Below, in pieces: positions 13,369 through 16,127 of a stretch of DNA of 16,127 nt. Numbering within the stretch: the stretch's first letter is position 1; every line of letters begins with the position of its first letter. The position numbers and the translations under genes were made by a program. The stretch covers positions 1 through 16,127 of the forward strand of contig JBOFSQ010000110.1 of NCBI GenBank assembly GCA_051651625.1, given 5' to 3'. The notes beneath the pieces were generated by a model that was not told the origin of the DNA, did no database searches, and saw only the letters and a program-made list of their open reading frames with translations. Source of the stretch: JBOFSQ01 sp051651625 (lineage in GTDB: Bacteria; Planctomycetota; Planctomycetia; Pirellulales; Thermoguttaceae).

Positions 13369-15849
13369 TTACTTCGTGCTCTTATCGTGGAAACGTTGGA
13401 GCAGTTCTTGGAGCTGCGAAACTTGGGTCGAAAGTTGTTGCACGGCGTCGGACGTTGTCGAAGCAAGACCGAGGTTTTGCTGCGTGATTCCTTCAACAGT
13501 TTGCAACGTTTGCGTCATTCTACCGACGTTTGAGTTCTGCTCGCGTGAGAGCGAAGTGATGTCGGAAATGAGGGCCGAGACCTCGGTAACGTGCTGCGCA
13601 ATCGCACTGAGCGCAGAGGCCGTTTCGTTGGCAACACGAACACCGCCGTCGATTTGAGCGTTGCTTTTGGCGATGAGTTCTTGCGTCTCGCTCGCTGCGT
13701 GCGCACTCCGCGACGCCAAACGACGCACTTCCTCGGCGACAACCGCAAAACCTTTCCCCATCTGACCCGCCCGCGCCGCCTCAACTGCGGCGTTGAGTGC
13801 AAGCAAGTTGGTTTGAAACGCGATGTCGTCAATCGTCTTGATGACGTTTTGCGTGCTCCGTGCGTTCTCGCTGATCTGGTGCATTGATGCGACCATCGCG
13901 TCCATTCGCTTTTGGCCGTCGCGGGCGGCGGTGGCGGCGTCGCGGGCGAGGGTGTTGGCCTGTTCCGCACTCGCCGCACTCTGTACCGTTTGCGCGTTGA
14001 CTTCCTGCATCCCGCTGGTGATCGACTGCATCCCACTCGCCTGCTCGTTCGCACCACGCGAGAGACGCTCCGATACCGACGCAATGCTCTCCGCCTGCGA
14101 AACCGTTACCTCTGTAATCGACTCAATCTTGTCTACAAGCTGGAGCGCGTATTCGCGGTCGGAAACGTCGCAGAACCGCTCGATCATACTGTCGCGCTGT
14201 CCCGCACTGTTGACGAGATACGCCGCACGCACGTCCCAATCGCAACCGCCTGCTTGCAAACTACTGGCGTTTTCGCCGCACGACAAGAACAGCGGTAAAC
14301 CACACGACTCGTACACATCCCCAATCGTCGCCCGCCAAAGCGACACCGCATCTTTTCCGACACACTCCGCAAGTGTCTTTTTCAAAAACTCCAAACCGCG
14401 TTTGTTGATAAACATGACGTGCCCATTTAGGTCTGTCACCGTCAAGACATCGCCAGACGAGTCGAGAATCTGCCGGTACCAGAAATCACGGGCACTGACA
14501 GTCCGGTTGACACGGCGAGCGAAGAGAGCACCGACCACTATCGAGACCAAAAGAACGCCGCCGCCGAGAACGAGGACTATCGTGAGAATCTGCCGAAACT
14601 CGTTCGTTGCCTTCGTCGCAACAGAGTTTGTGTCGGCTTCAAGGCTCTTGCGAAACTCGCTGTGTTGAGTTGCGATTTCCGTCACCATCGCATCGACGTT
14701 GCTCTTGGCGGTGTCGCGCGACCGCATCACGTCGGCGACGGGTGCGGCGATAACCACTGTCCACTTCTCTGGATAATTCCCGATCTGAAACGGGACGTGG
14801 AGCACAAACATCTCGGTGCCTCGTTCACCAGTTGCGATAGTGTCGCAAGTGTAGACCGCTGGTTCACCACTCTTGATGTGTTTGGATACAAGCTCAAGCC
14901 CAGCGACATCTTCCAGTTGCCTATAGACGGTCTCTTCTTCACCCATTTTGTTTTTTTCTTTGGTGAAGTTGATCCGTTCGTCGGGGTGATAGACAATCGC
15001 TCCGCCGTGCGATACGAGCATTGCAAAACCAGTCCCGAACGGTTTACAGTTTGCAACAAACTCGCGCGGGGCGTTCATATCAATGTCGAACCCAGCAGCA
15101 CCGAGCAGGGTGTCGTTGTTCATTAGCGGGACGCAAAACGAGATGACGGTGATGTCGCCATCGACGTATGGTTCGGTGATAAACTCTCGCCGTGAGTCGC
15201 GTGCGCCGGTGTAATACTGTGCGTCGCTGATGAGATAGTCGTCGAGAAATCCACGGATGACCTTTTCAGCATCGCGGTAAAACCACGGGATGAACGCACC
15301 TTCGGAGACGTAGTTCGGGTTTGCCAAGATCATTTCGGGGTCGGGATTTTCTTTACCGATGAAGTCGGCGTCGCGGCCATCGAAGGCGTTCGGTTCCCAA
15401 CCGCAGAAGATACCGCGTGCGTAACTGTTGCGCTGGAGAAAGTCGCGGAGATACGATTCAGCTTCCGCTCGACTCGGCACGCTGCCATCGTTCTCGGCGT
15501 GTCCCCTGATAAATAGCAGCGTGTCGGCGACGGCACGAATCGTCGCAAACGGCACGTCCATCATCCCTTTGATCCGATTGGCGGTTTCGTTACCGACGTT
15601 ACGAAGCTGTTCGCGTGCTGATGTTTCGGTGGCATTCCAGATGTTCTGGCCGACATCTCCCGCTTGTTGATTTAGTTTCTCGAAGACTTTGTTGTTCTGC
15701 GCATCAATACTTTCGGTGACAGCTTTGAGTCCGTCTCGATTCGAGCGGTCAACGCGGACAAGCCCCCACAAAAGCGTCCCTGCAACAAGCGAAACGCTGA
15801 TGACAGAAAGTGCAATCACACCCAAGAGCAAGAAACGGTCGATTCGCAT
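13369..15849 (-). CDS. Methyl-accepting chemotaxis protein with dCache and PAS domains
   Basis: 826 aa inner-membrane chemoreceptor. Membrane segment 1 is at about 7-30. A helical stretch (31-98) leads to a double-Cache periplasmic sensor (about 99-375), with the typical PYVDGDITVISFCVPL (227-242) and GAAGFDIDM (250-258). Membrane segment 2 is at 419-443. A PAS domain (about 454-562; TVTDLNGHVMFINKRGLEFL) follows almost directly, so the usual HAMP domain seems to be absent. The signalling domain (about 580-822) carries the conserved hairpin tip for CheA/CheW, with DDIAFQTNLLALNAAVEAARAG over 674-695 and KGFAVVAEEVRRLA over 699-712. No C-terminal CheR/CheB-tethering pentapeptide is present; the end is FHDKSTK. 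Several cysteines lie in the PAS region (496, 516, 524, 536, 560). No other che genes are in the window. The ligand is unknown. No ribosome binding site is seen at ATG 15849. Confidence 0.93.
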   Translation of the reverse strand: MRIDRFLLLGVIALSVISVSLVAGTLLWGLVRVDRSNRDGLKAVTESIDAQNNKVFEKLNQQAGDVGQNIWNATETSAREQLRNVGNETANRIKGMMDVPFATIRAVADTLLFIRGHAENDGSVPSRAEAESYLRDFLQRNSYARGIFCGWEPNAFDGRDADFIGKENPDPEMILANPNYVSEGAFIPWFYRDAEKVIRGFLDDYLISDAQYYTGARDSRREFITEPYVDGDITVISFCVPLMNNDTLLGAAGFDIDMNAPREFVANCKPFGTGFAMLVSHGGAIVYHPDERINFTKEKNKMGEEETVYRQLEDVAGLELVSKHIKSGEPAVYTCDTIATGERGTEMFVLHVPFQIGNYPEKWTVVIAAPVADVMRSRDTAKSNVDAMVTEIATQHSEFRKSLEADTNSVATKATNEFRQILTIVLVLGGGVLLVSIVVGALFARRVNRTVSARDFWYRQILDSSGDVLTVTDLNGHVMFINKRGLEFLKKTLAECVGKDAVSLWRATIGDVYESCGLPLFLSCGENASSLQAGGCDWDVRAAYLVNSAGQRDSMIERFCDVSDREYALQLVDKIESITEVTVSQAESIASVSERLSRGANEQASGMQSITSGMQEVNAQTVQSAASAEQANTLARDAATAARDGQKRMDAMVASMHQISENARSTQNVIKTIDDIAFQTNLLALNAAVEAARAGQMGKGFAVVAEEVRRLASRSAHAASETQELIAKSNAQIDGGVRVANETASALSAIAQHVTEVSALISDITSLSREQNSNVGRMTQTLQTVEGITQQNLGLASTTSDAVQQLSTQVSQLQELLQRFHDKSTK

Positions 15850-16127
15850 TTTAGTTTTTCAAAAATTGGTAGTTCCGGTATACGTTCGCGGTCAATGCCA
15901 TTTCCGCGCAAACACGCCCAAGATTCTAGGACACTTTTCACCTTTGACAAGGGCGTGGCAGAGTTTGGGGGGCGGTTGTGAATGACGCATTTGCCCCAAC
16001 GGGGCTTGCAACACACCGTCTCGGAAACTGCGAATATGCCGGTTTTTCTAGCGTTTCGTCGGCATTGCGCGCGGAGCGTGAAGAGGCCATAGGTGCAAAT
16101 TCCGGTGCAATGCCACAAGAGGCTGTA
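15850..16127. other. Gene-free end with one GCCCC-AAC-GGGGC palindrome
   Basis: I see no supported gene. This gap should hold the promoter of the minus-strand chemoreceptor gene, but no clear box pair stands out. GCCCCAACGGGGC at 15993-16005 is another copy of the hairpin found at 9047-9059 and in part at 19-31. The remaining sequence has only short frames without family features. Confidence 0.45.

Noticed and set aside
13823..14668. 281-codon plus-strand ORF opposite the chemoreceptor
   Set aside because: It is antisense to the conserved signalling and PAS regions and has no domain signature.

Overview
The window looks like a piece of a planctomycete chromosome (Planctomycetota, probably a Pirellulales-type lineage). 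The main evidence is a DUF1559/H-X9-DG prepilin-like gene followed by a small carboxypeptidase-regulatory-like lipoprotein, a pairing typical of that phylum. A TIM-barrel sugar isomerase-like protein of a PVC-type family, many intergenic short palindromes and the scarcity of Shine-Dalgarno sites agree with this. No rRNA, tRNA, CRISPR array or complete transposase was seen.

Layout. 1-300: palindrome-rich gap. 301-4949 (+): two paralogous membrane hybrid histidine kinases, separated by a 59-bp tandem repeat and a 38-bp perfect palindrome. 4876-7418 (-): a BaiN/HI0933-type flavoprotein and the TIM-barrel protein, separated by a 146-bp MITE-like element whose end lies 8 bases from the flavoprotein start. 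7672-9822 (+): promoter candidate, a short ORF with a strong ribosome binding site, a 13-G tract, the DUF1559 gene, a palindrome cluster, the lipoprotein gene and a terminator. 9942-13231 (-): an Rpn/PD-(D/E)XK nuclease with a remnant of a second copy, a solitary sulfate-permease gene (cysW), a nine-unit 32-bp tandem array and an M42 aminopeptidase. 13263-13364: a truncated, inverted second copy of the MITE-like element. 13369-15849 (-): a Cache-PAS chemotaxis receptor. 15850-16127: no gene seen.

How the genes work together. Three large membrane receptors (two hybrid kinases and one chemotaxis transducer) make this a sensing-rich region, but no cognate HPt protein, output regulator or Che protein is present. 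The genes are mostly single units separated by repeats, not long operons. Repeats sit where promoters would be expected for the second kinase, baiN-like and cysW genes.

The most interesting signal is the poly-G tract at the start of the DUF1559 gene. With 13 Gs, the ORF that has the good ribosome binding site stops after 33 codons, and the prepilin domain is reachable only from a second ATG without a ribosome binding site. With 12 or 15 Gs, the strong-site ORF would run straight into the prepilin domain. This resembles a slipped-strand phase switch, although a homopolymer sequencing error must be excluded first.
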